NCBI GenBank assembly: GCA_013396915.1
Contig: VWZL01002000.1
Span: 125,698-189,697 of the forward strand
Direction of reading: 5' to 3'
Source of the DNA: Stercorarius parasiticus
Lineage: Eukaryota; Chordata; Aves; Charadriiformes; Stercorariidae
DNA: 64,000 bases
In this document: piece after piece, positions 1-9,345 of the stretch
How the letters are laid out: the number at the start of each line of letters is the position of its first letter
Position numbering within the stretch: position 1 is the stretch's first letter
Position numbers and translations under genes: made by a program
The notes under the pieces: generated by a model
What the model was told of the DNA's origin: nothing
Database searches by the model: none
The model's input: only the letters and a program-made list of their open reading frames with translations

Positions 1-3000
1 CTTGTGCAAAAATCACCTCTCCAAATGTGAGGATTGCACCTGGTAGGGACAAAAAGCCAGAGCGGTGGATGACTAATTTATCAGGCGCATACTTGTGATT
101 CCAGTGGAAATTGCAAATTGTGGCTGCTTTCTCGAGGTTTAGGGAGTAGTTGCAAAGGAGTACTGGGGAAGAGCTATTGGGTTTGGAAGGAAAAGAAAGA
201 GAGAGTTCCTGGGGGCAAAACTTAAGCTATTAAAGAAGTAAAGATCAGGACATCACACATAATGAGCAGTGAAATGTTTCCTGGTCCTGTCAGAGATCTC
301 CACCCTGACTGCAGTGCAGAAATATAGCACAGCAGAAAATGATGATGGGAAGAGGGCTTCATGGACTACCAGTGATTCAGACCATCTACTCAAGGTTTAT
401 GAAAAGTTGCCTGGTGAAGTAATGCTATCACATTTCTGCATTTCTAGCTCATTTAAAGATGCCAAGTATTATAATGAGTACTATTTTAATATTGGTTTCC
501 CATGTAAGAAATTGTATAGGAAGGTTGTAGCTTGCCAGTGAAAGACAGGTGGTTGAAATGGTCGAGTTGGCAATTTCTTTCTCCAAATGTTGTGATGGCA
601 GGCAGTTCTTACTAGTTCTATGAAGTATATGTGGTGTTCAGAAAACTGATTTCCTTTCCTTCCTGTTTTACTTCAAGTGAAGAAGGAAATAGTAAGTTTC
701 ACTGGTATACCTAGCACAGTTGCAAAGAATAGTTTTTGTTGAGGACAGAAAATAAAAAGCCCTATCAAGAATGATTTACATGGAAAACAGTACTCTCTCT
801 TTACAAAATAAATGTCAAAAGAACAGTCTTTCTCACTCATATTAGTTGTTAAAAAAAATAACTTACTAATTCCAGAATACACTTCAAGGTCCATGCTGCT
901 GTTTGTGCAGGACAGTAACTCTTTGGATCAGATTTTTAGTGCAAATGCTAATGACTGGATATGCATTTTCTAAAAGTATTTATCATCTTATCAGAGTATT
1001 TCTGTATGTGAAAACAATTGCATGAACATGTTCCATGGGAGAAGATGAAAAGATACTCTTCCAATGAAGAAGTCCTTAGGAGTTTTTATGTTTCTATTTT
1101 TTTTCCTGATGTCTGAGTGAAAAAAGAGATCAAACCCACTGTTTTCAAGTACATGCATTTTTAGATGCATTTAACTAATTTTTGTCACAGATTTTCTAGA
1201 ATATGTTTCTGAGTCCAAGTTACAAGCGTACCAGGAGGCTGGAAGACCTCTGGAATAGATAGGGCCTACATGAAAGAGATGCAAAATGGAGGATGAAGGG
1301 CTACCAGAGGTGCATAGAAGTGATCAAACAGTATTGTGGCAGAAGTGGTAGACAAATGTTTTGCATTTGTGTTTATTTGCAGAGGAGTTTTGGAAGGTTC
1401 TTGACCACAGCATGTCTATGCAATTTGACTCATGAACAGACACCAGCATGTTTTTCCTCAAAATTTAGCACGTCATAGGTTTCTATGCAGGCATTGCATA
1501 GAAACTTCTTTTGTGTGAGGTATTTAAATATTGTTTTTAATTTTGAAGAACAAATTATGTTCTGCAGAATTGTTTTGGTTTGTTCTAATTTTTTTTGTGC
1601 GTCAGAAACATCAGAAGTTTTCCTGGCTTTATTCAGATGAGGACTTACTCACATGGCATGTTAAACTCAAGTCAGAAGACTCTGCTGACATCCCATCTCC
1701 TCTTCTGTTTAAATTGTTACAGACTTAAACCTGACCTTGTCACCTTCTGCCCAATCCAGATGTTTCTCTAGAGCTACTTTGCATACATATGTGATGTAAA
1801 TATTATGGCTTAAACTCAGACTAGGTCTACTTAAAACAACTTCATTTCCAGGGTATCATAGTCATTTTTTTGAAGCTTTTCTGAGTCTGTTGCTGCCACC
1901 TCCATGTAACCTTGGACAAAAGGATTTTTCAGCCATACTGGTACTCAGGTCCCACTTTTCAAGTTGTCAAATAACTATTCAAGCAGTCAAAACCCTGAAA
2001 GTGTTAGCTTTTTGGGTTTTTTGGTGGTTGGTTTTTTTTTTTTTAAATTAGTTTTTGCTTTCAAACCATTGGCAGATAGCTGAAAAATAATATATACAGA
2101 ATTATGCAAAATATGAGAATTTGTTCTTTATTGATAGAGGTACACAAATCTCTAGTAAATAAGGTGCTATAAGTAGTAATAAAAACATGTAGAAAGGGAG
2201 GATAATTCCCCTTTTTTCTCCTCATGAGCTCTTCTAGTGGCTTTGCTAGAGCTTAGTGGCTGCCAGGCTGGCAACGTAGCTGTAAAACTTTTAAACTCCT
2301 TTCAGTTGATATGCAGATGCTACAGCGTAACTCCAACTGCATACATTAGGGACCTGCAAGTAGTTTTACAAACATTCATAGTGGTTTTGCTATGATGTTT
2401 TGTTTGCTAGATGGTTTTCTGATTCTATGCAGAGGACCAAAGATTGTAAGACTATTTCCAGTTTATGGAATGCTATTTTTGGGATTCTGTTCTAGTTCTC
2501 ATATGCAACATATAAAGACAGAGTTGGTTTATACATCATTATGTTTAATCCTTCTGTGTCATTACACTTATTTATCTTATGATTTATACAAATTTTTTTA
2601 AGCATTCTTCCTAATTTGATGCTCAAATAAAAAAAAAACATTTTCTAAGACAGCTCCTCTTAATACAGAAATTGTCATAACTGACTTGCTCTTTTGTCTT
2701 TTGGGCAGTTTATTACACAACTCTCCTGTGGCATGCAAATACCTGCAATGGAAACAGCAGGAATCCCAGGTAGTAGAGTTAATACTAACTAATGCAAGAA
2801 CACAGAGAACAGGTGTTAGTGTCAGGATGTTCTAATCTTACACCTATTTACTACTTTCTTCAGTTCCATGTTTAATGCTTAGACGAGGCTGGCAATGACT
2901 GAATTGTAATTATGTTTATAGTTTCAACCCATAAGCTCTTTAGATCTCTGAGACACTATCTTTCAGGACGTATGTGTGCATAAAGAATTATTAAGACCTG

Positions 3001-3715
3001 ATTTCATTACACATAGCATGTAGGATTCTGAATTGTTACAGGCATTGTGCACCTGTGGAGTAAACTTCCATGTTCTGAGATCCAGAGGACTGTCCAAAAG
3101 CTGCAGTTATGTGACTTTAGAAGATGCAAATATCTGCTGCCAACAAAGGGTTTTCTCCCTCTCTCTCTATTTCCTAGTCTTTCCACAGGATTCGACTGTG
3201 TCCCTTGTGCCAGGGTTAGAATTGCTGTGGCTTCATGGTAAGCTCGATCAGTAACCTAAACTGTCAGAAACTAACTCTTAGGGGAGGAGGAAAAGTGAAG
3301 TAATTGATCAGCCTTGCCACCGAGTCTCATGAAACCTAGAGCTGGCATGAGAGAGGACACAGGGATGTGTGGGCCAAAGCAGTGGGCAAGGTAAAAAATG
3401 GTAATCAGATGAAGCTTGCAGAAAATTGTACCCTGGAATGCTCACTTCTCCCTTATGCAGACTGGATGCCCTGAGCTGCTCTGCAAGATAATTTTAGGGC
3501 TTGTAATTGCACTCAGTTGTTAGGGTCGTTTTGCCATAAAACTGACACCAAGTCAAAGTAAGATGCAAGAAGCATTACCAAAGAAGTAATTAAGTAAAGT
3601 AGAGACTGTCTCCCAAACTCTGGAGGAGATTTCTGATGCTGTATTTTTGCTGGGCATTACTATAGCAACTGAAAACAAAATTGGTCTCAGCAAAATTTCC
3701 TTTCTTCTTCCAAAT
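1..3715. other. Unannotated AT-rich DNA
   Basis: No gene or named repeat is recognised in this stretch. The longest open frames (for example 269-541 and 3033-3254 on the + strand) are under 95 codons. They lack recognisable domains and overlap frames on other strands, as expected by chance. T-rich and A-rich tracts occur near 2030-2045 and 2628-2638. The interval could be intergenic or intronic; the sequence alone does not decide. Confidence 0.6.
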
Positions 3716-4300
3716 GCCGGAGGCAGATGATTGGTCAGTCGCCAAGGGGAGTTGCTCTGTAGCCGGCCCAACCCACAGAGGAGCAGCACATCTCGATGCG
3801 CAGGGAGGTCTCCTGAGGTAGGGACACACCCAGAGAGCAGAGAGACCCAACAGGAGCAAGCATCTCTCACAGGAGGCGTTGACGAGCCCTACGCATTGCC
3901 AGAGCAGTGGCAACCACCCCCTGCCTATAAAAAAGCAGCCTGGGGAGCACAAGGGACCAGGAGCCTGGTGACCAGGATGGGCTAACCGGGTGTGGGGTGG
4001 TGGCGGCCAGTGTATGGCAGGGTGGGATGGGGCAGGGCAGGATGGGGCGTGGCGTGGCGTGGCGTGGCGTGGCAGTTTGTGCAGAAGGGCATGTGCGGAA
4101 GGTGCCTCTTTGAAGCAGGAGCATCCCACTAGTTGGGCAGCATCCTGTGACCGTCTGCACAGGTCAAGGGCACTCATGCTACCTGACCCTGAAGCCCTAA
4201 ATGGTGGGCACTCGTCAGATGGCAAATGCTACAACTCTGGCTGGGGGGTCTGCACCATCTACTCCAGCAGTGGCTGATGCCTCCACCCAGAGGAAGCTGC
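3716..4300 (+). promoter_or_regulatory. CpG-richer promoter-like block upstream of CR1-A
   Basis: GC and CpG content rise sharply against the flanks. Promoter-like strings are ordered on the + strand: ATTGG (inverted CCAAT box) near 3730, a CCACCCCC string near 3914-3921, and TATAAAAA at 3926-3933. A G-rich stretch and a GGCGT array follow. CR1 esterase coding begins soon after, near 4312, so the simplest reading is the 5' UTR/promoter or 5' ORF1 part of CR1-A. A host promoter or an LTR U3 region are alternatives. No transcription start can be fixed from sequence. The 211-codon minus-strand open frame across this block (3590-4225) is low-complexity Pro/His/Ser translation of G-rich repeats and is not taken as a gene. 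Confidence 0.35.
4046..4073. repeat. (GGCGT)5 pentanucleotide microsatellite
   Basis: Five consecutive GGCGT units followed by a partial GGC. They sit in a G-rich run (about 3990-4075) that also contains GGGG-CAGGG-type strings able to form G-quadruplex. The array gives this block much of its CpG content. Confidence 0.9.
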
Positions 4301-4311
4301 TGAAGGGAGAG

Positions 4312-4665
4312 GCTGTGGGCACCAATGATGCAGCTGGGAACAGCCTGAAGACTATTAAGAAAGATTATAGAGCCCTGGGAGCAGTGATCAAGGACTCTGG
4401 GGCGCAGGCAGTTTTTTTCGTCAGTCATCCTGGTCTAACGGACTGGAGTTGATAGGGCAAGGCGAATCTGGCAAATCAATAAATGGCTACGGAACTGGTG
4501 CCACAGCCAGGGGTTTGACTTCTTAGACCATGGGACTTGCTTTGAGAAATCTGGTCTGCTAGGGTCTGTTGGAGTCCACGTGTCAGAAAAGGGAAGAGCA
4601 TCTTCAGTCAGATTCTTGCCAAGCTGGTGAAGAGGGATTTAAACTGGAGTTGCTGAGGGAGGGGA
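4312..4665 (+). pseudogene. CR1 ORF1 SGNH-esterase remnant
   Basis: ORF1 of CR1-type LINEs encodes a protein with an SGNH/GDSL-like esterase domain. Here the block III motif GTND is intact at 4318-4329, followed by a lysine-rich KKDYRALGA segment. A shift around the T-run near 4411-4417 moves the frame. The second part continues from about 4463 (INKWLRNWC, then GFDFLDHG) to the last catalytic block. That block reads SVGVH at 4565-4579, where the SGNH families have Asp two residues before a Gly-x-His. The Asp position (4568-4570) is now GTT (Val), so the Asp-His pair is broken although His (4577-4579) remains. A TGA ends the frame near 4656. The upstream GDS (nucleophile Ser) block is not recognisable. 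Confidence 0.75.
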
Positions 4666-4826
4666 ACTGCAATCCATCCCGCTCCTATTAACCTGATGCC
4701 AATACCAGTAATGGATAGTCAGAGCCTGGAGAAGGGTTGCAGGTCAGCAGGAGAGCAGCTGGAGAGCAGCATAAAGGAAAACTAGCCACTCCAGCCAGTA
4801 AGTTACCTTCATCGGGGGCCCGATTT

Positions 4827-5240
4827 AAATGCCTCCAAGCAAATGCAAGTAGCATGGAGAAAAAATAAGCAGAGTTAGAGATGCATGAATACTTGCAGGG
4901 CTATGATCTTATTGGCATCACAAAGACATGGTGGGATGGCTCCTATGACTGGAGTGTTGGAATGGAAGGATACAGGCTCTTTAGGAAGGACAGGCAGGGG
5001 AGACGATGAAGGGGTGTTGCCCTCTATGTCAAGGACCAGCTGGAGTACATGGAGCTCTGCCTGGGGACAGACGAGGAGCTAATGGAGAGCTTATGGGTCA
5101 GGACAAAAAGGGAGGGCAGGGACAGGTGATCTTACAGTAGGGGTCTGCTACAGGCCACCTGACCACAAAGACCGAGCAGACAAGGAAGGCCCTCTATAGA
5201 CAGACAGGAGCAGCCTCACATTCACAAGCCCTAGTCCTCG
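4827..5240 (+). pseudogene. CR1 ORF2 endonuclease N-terminal remnant
   Basis: Translation in the frame of 4827 shows the APE-type endonuclease start typical of CR1: an Asn-containing NASS segment (Asn 4842-4844), then GYDLIGIT-K-TWWDGSYDWS, then GYRLFRKDRQG, and VALYVKDQLE. The catalytic Glu expected in the IGITE motif is Lys (AAG, 4923-4925), so the copy is catalytically dead. In-frame stops occur after MEKK, after QGRR and near 5128. Homology continues in a shifted frame through a PPDQ-like segment and ends near 5239. Confidence 0.85.
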
Positions 5241-7824
5241 TCTGTATTGCTGCAGTAAATAACCAGCAAGGTATTGTCCAGCAGCCCCTTTAGCTATATG
5301 TCATCATGAAATATGTCTTTTAAGAGAAAGGTAAGAGTAGCATACCTAAATGCAGCTAGGTGGTCTGATAAAAGACAAAAGAACAATTACATATCTTCTC
5401 AGGGAGCTGCAGGGCTGGTAGAGAATTGATTCTTAAACCCGAAGGAAAGAAATATTGACGTGGATTCAGAATGATGAATGATGCAAAATACTGAAATAAA
5501 ACTTGATGGATTCATAGCTTCTGTCAGTGCACAGCTTCAAAGCAATCAAACTGAAATGAGATAAAAATATCCCACATATTAACTGGCCTTTGATTTAGGT
5601 GAGAATGGGCAAGAGAAGAAACCACAACTGATCAGAGATTTGAAATAAGTCTTTTGTTAGAGAAATCAGACAAACTGGCCTCTTTTTCTTTGCACTTGAA
5701 GCACAATGGAGTGATATTACTAAAAAGCTGTTTCAGCACTTTTAGCTTTATCAGAATCCTAGAAACACAAGAAATAAAGGGAGTGGTTATAATACGAATA
5801 AAACTACTGTAGTCATTACACTAAAGGAGACCTTAAAAAAAAAAAAAAAAAGAGAGAAAGGAAATACAATATTGGTACCAGAAAGAACCTAATTTACCAC
5901 TGCAAAGACAAATTACTTCCTGTGAAAAAAAAAACAGCTGAAAGAATGTACAGTTATGTCCATCCATACCTATGATAACTTGCATGTGCCCAAAATTTAG
6001 GTCCATATACTTCTCTTGCAGCCAACAGTCCATTCAAGCCAATGAATATTTAAATTGGTTCTCTGATACTTCACGATGGGAAATTTTGCTCTGACCAAAA
6101 TCTTCACTGTACTGATTTTCTGAGGAGAGTGATCACCACACCCGCAGACATACTCATTCATACATGCATGCAGGACTAAAACCAAAGTTATCTAGGACAA
6201 GCTTTTCATGTCAGTTTACAAAATACAGTGACAATATTTTTTTGAAAAAAATTCTGCTATTGGAAACCCTGGAATGGTACAAAGGACAGTATAAAGGAAA
6301 CCACTGTACCTCAGAGGCAAGGTTTTTTCTTTTATATGCTCTGCACTACACTATTAGTAAGTGGGAAAAATTGGCAAGTTGTAGAACAAGTATGATTAGT
6401 CAAGGCCAAACAACGTTCTCAGACACACATCCTCCCAACGACTTCATACCAGCAGTTTGAGTCTGTTAACTAAGGTTATTTCACACCAGTAGTCATAGTA
6501 ACTTTGTTACAAACTGCATTTTCCCATAGCAAACATTTTATCAATAAAATACGGCAACTTTTTTTTTTTTCTGGTTAGTGCAAATTGCAATGAAGAATAA
6601 CTTAGTTAATGATAAAACAACTTTACCACCAGCCACAGACAATTTCAAATACCTTCAGCTATGTTCTGATAATATTAAGACCCTCTTGTAATAGATGCCT
6701 GTGGCTTTATTAAGAAATACAGCTTTCAAAGGTTTAAATCAAAGTAATTGAAAACTTCATTCCACCAGTGATAATTTTTTTTTTTAATGTACACAGATTA
6801 TATAGATTAGGGGAGGGAAAAGAAAAAAAAGGAAAATGCCCCTCAGTTATTAACGCCCTGCATTCACAGCCTTGCAATTCTTATTAAATATGTTTTGAAT
6901 GCAACTTCCTACAAAAAAATATGAGCACCTGTTTTTACATAGAGTTGGCAATGGGTTATTTAGCCTCAACATAAGCCTCCCTTTATTTCATTTGATGCTG
7001 TTAGCCATAAATGCTGTCCAACAGCTTCTTGCATACTTTTTTCTCAGTTTAATAAATAGTGGATGCTTGCTTTCATTGCAAAAATAAACTACTGCAGTAA
7101 CGGCATGAGGTGAAATGGTGCTGTGACCTTATGCATAAACTCCCTTGTAACCCTAAAGGTGGTTAACTCAGGATAGGGAAAGGTATAGCATAAAAACAGG
7201 TGTAAAACACAAGGGACAACAGCCTTTATTCCTTAGAAAAAAGATAGCAGATAAAAATATTCCCCGTGGAATATTGGTTTATGAGGTTTATTGAAGGGGA
7301 AATTAACATTTTTTTTTTCTTATTAATACATTTAAATCCTGTTTTTCATATCTCTACCCACCCTATAAATTTGACCGGTTGAAGAGTAGGAGCAGACAAA
7401 TATAGACTGTCTTATCAGTAGAGAGCAAGCATATCACACTACTCTTTGATAAAACAAACAAATTACAGATAAAACAAACAAATTACAGATTTTGGAAACA
7501 TCAGCGGTTTATTTTGCCTTTTTTTTTTTTCAAGCTTAATAATAACAGGGGAAAGTCAGTACAGGATGTATTTTGATGTTACAGAAGCAATAACAAACTC
7601 ATTGTTGGAGTCTGACGTCCATTCTTGTCCATAAGATCAAGTTAAAGGAGCGGGAACAGTAGCGCTGCAGAACAATAGCACTGCAGCTATTGGGGAATCA
7701 GCTACTTGTGGCGGTAGAGGGAGTGTAAGGTGAAAACAGCAAGAACCTGGCCTGGCTCTCCTTCACTAGGACCTTCTACACACCAAAAGAAATCACTGTA
7801 AAACTTCCTCATGAAAAACAGTAA
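5241..7824. other. Unannotated AT-rich DNA between CR1-A and CR1-B
   Basis: No gene is recognised. Holdings are an A17 tract at about 5835-5851, several shorter A/T runs and a 20-bp tandem duplication at 7448-7490. The open frames here (5833-6185 on -, 6164-6460 on +) have no recognisable domain. Confidence 0.6.
7448..7490. repeat. 20-bp exact tandem duplication
   Basis: The unit starting GATAAAACAAACAAATTACA occurs twice in exact tandem (7448-7467 and 7468-7487), followed by the first three bases of a third copy. This is typical replication-slippage or end-filling duplication. Confidence 0.9.
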
Positions 7825-8735
7825 GGATGAAGAGGTGGGGGAGTTGCACCCTAAGTTAAAAATGGGATGATTGCATCTTTGAAGAACAGCAATGTGCAGG
7901 TTGAGAGCTTATGGGTGAAAATTAGAGACCAAGCCAACAAAGGAAACTTTGTGGTTGGTGTCTACTACAGGTCACCAAAACAAGAAGGGCAGGTTGATGA
8001 AGAGTTCCTTCTTCAACTGAAGGAAGCATCACGCTCGCACGTCCTGAGACTGATAGGGGACTTCAAGCACCTGGACACGTGCTGGAAAAGTAGCACAACA
8101 AACTGCAAGCAGTCCAGAAAACTACTGGAGTGTATTGAGGACAACTTCCTAGTACAGGTGATGGAAAGCCTGACCCAAGGAGAGGCAATGCTGGACCTGT
8201 TGCTCACTAATGTGAAAGAACTTATTGGAGAAGTCAAGTTTGGAGGTAGTCCAGGCTGAAGTGATCATGCCCTGATGGAATTCTTAATCTTGAGAGTTAC
8301 AGGATGGGTAAAATGTAGAGTCAGGACCCTAAACCTCAGAAAGGCAAACTTTCATCTCTTTACAGTCCTAGTGCATGGGATCCCCTTGGAAGTTGCCCTC
8401 AGAGCCAAAGGACTGAATGAGAGCTGGGAGACATTTAAAGACATTTTTCTTAAGGTGCAACAGCTTTCAATACCAATGTGCAAGAAGTAGGGCAGGGAAT
8501 GTAGGACGCCAACATGGTTAAATCAAGAGATCTTAACCAAAATAAAACACAAAACAAAATGCATGGGCAGTGGGGGGAGGGATATATATCCTGGTGAGAT
8601 TATAGGGCTATGGTCTGAGAGTTCAGGGAGGGGATCAGGAAAGCCAAGGCACAGCTGGAGCTGAATTTGGCTAGGGTCATGAGAAGTAACGAGAAGGGCT
8701 TTTTCAGGTGCATAGGATGACAAAGGAACATCAAA
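7825..8735 (+). mobile_element. CR1 LINE copy B (internal fragment)
   Basis: Homology begins with a GGGGGAGTTGCACCCT segment (the CR1 GVALY region) and runs through the C-terminal half of the endonuclease into the RT-linker (LRKANFHLF, then ESWETFKDIF, then PTWLNQEILTKIKHK in broken frames). It stops near 8728-8735 at the FFRCI segment. Both CR1 ends are absent. It overlaps CR1-A in element coordinates (both contain the ESLWV segment), so these are two separate insertions, not one split element. Confidence 0.87.
7867..8490 (+). pseudogene. CR1 ORF2 endonuclease/RT-linker remnant
   Basis: Two open stretches in the same frame (7867-8259 and 8275-8490) are separated by TGA. Endonuclease motifs are VGVYYRSP, LIGDFKH (the Asn of the CR1 GDFN motif is Lys, AAG at 8065-8067) and SDHALMEF just after the stop. 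The SDH block supplies catalytic Asp and His in APE-type endonucleases and is kept, while the GDFN block is not. The second stretch continues into the linker ahead of the RT domain and ends at TAG near 8490. Confidence 0.85.
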
Positions 8736-9180
8736 CAAATTGTACATTCCCCACCCCTCGATGAGCATATCCATGTTCTGGCATATCCTAAATATAAAAG
8801 AGTCAAATAAGCTATTTATCTTGCTCATTTCTTTCATTCCTTTCGCTTAACTGATTATGTACTTCTTTACTGAACTGTCATCCAATACATGGATTTTAGC
8901 AGTGTCATTTCTGGTCTCTGCTGGCAGTACTTTAAGTTTCTCTCCTTCTGAATTTCCTGTTTCAGGATAGTTTCTTATGCCCAAGAGAAGATGCTTTCTG
9001 GACAAGACATTTCATACTGAACTTACCTTGGCATGGCTTGGTGAGACCAGCCAAAAGAGTGCTAATGAAATAAAAGCAATGAGAGGGAGATAACTCAAAT
9101 AAATCAGAAAATACAATCTCTCAGATTTCAATAGAATCTTTATCTCTGTTCAGTAGGACTGTTTTCAAAAATAAAAATGA
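8736..9180. other. Unannotated spacer after CR1-B
   Basis: No recognised gene. On the minus strand a 35-nt interval (9027-9061) is bounded by a strong acceptor-like pyrimidine tract plus AG and a GTAAGT donor. It is reported only as a low-confidence exon candidate in the findings. Confidence 0.5.
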
Positions 9181-9345
9181 AAGCAAGATAAAGCAAAACA
9201 GAAAAAAAGGGAAAGAGGGAAAATGGAAAGGGTAAAAGGAAGAAGGAAAAAGGAAAAGGAAAAGCAAAAAGGAAAAGGAAAAGGAAAAGGAAAAGGAAAA
9301 GGAAAAGGAAAAGGAAAAGGAAAGGAAAAAAGGAAAAAAGTGCCA
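9181..9345 (+). repeat. (GGAAAA)n polypurine array
   Basis: A hexanucleotide GGAAAA array with impurities. 9265-9340 is uninterrupted purine, and purine richness extends back to about 9201 with single T and C breaks. On the minus strand it translates as alternating Leu-Phe, which explains the spurious 75-codon open frame there. Long mirror-like homopurine tracts of this kind can adopt triplex (H-DNA) structure. Confidence 0.95.

Larger units (their letters stand above)
4300..5240 (+). mobile_element. CR1 LINE copy A (5' half, 3' truncated)
   Basis: A CR1 non-LTR retrotransposon fragment. It reads, in order, the C-terminal part of the ORF1 esterase (about 4312-4665), a linker with many stops, and the N-terminal half of the ORF2 APE-type endonuclease (about 4827-5240). 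Homology stops near 5239 inside the endonuclease, so the RT domain and 3' end are missing. CR1 copies usually keep the 3' end and lose the 5' end, so this one was probably cut by a later deletion or recombination. The 5' boundary is uncertain and may extend into the GC-rich block starting near 3716. Many stops and frameshifts show it is inactive. Confidence 0.88.

Noticed and set aside
3590..4225. 211-codon minus-strand open frame, the longest apart from CR1
   Set aside because: It runs through the G-rich and GGCGT repeat block. The translation is His/Pro/Ser low complexity with no domain, and opposite-strand frames are open for the same compositional reason.
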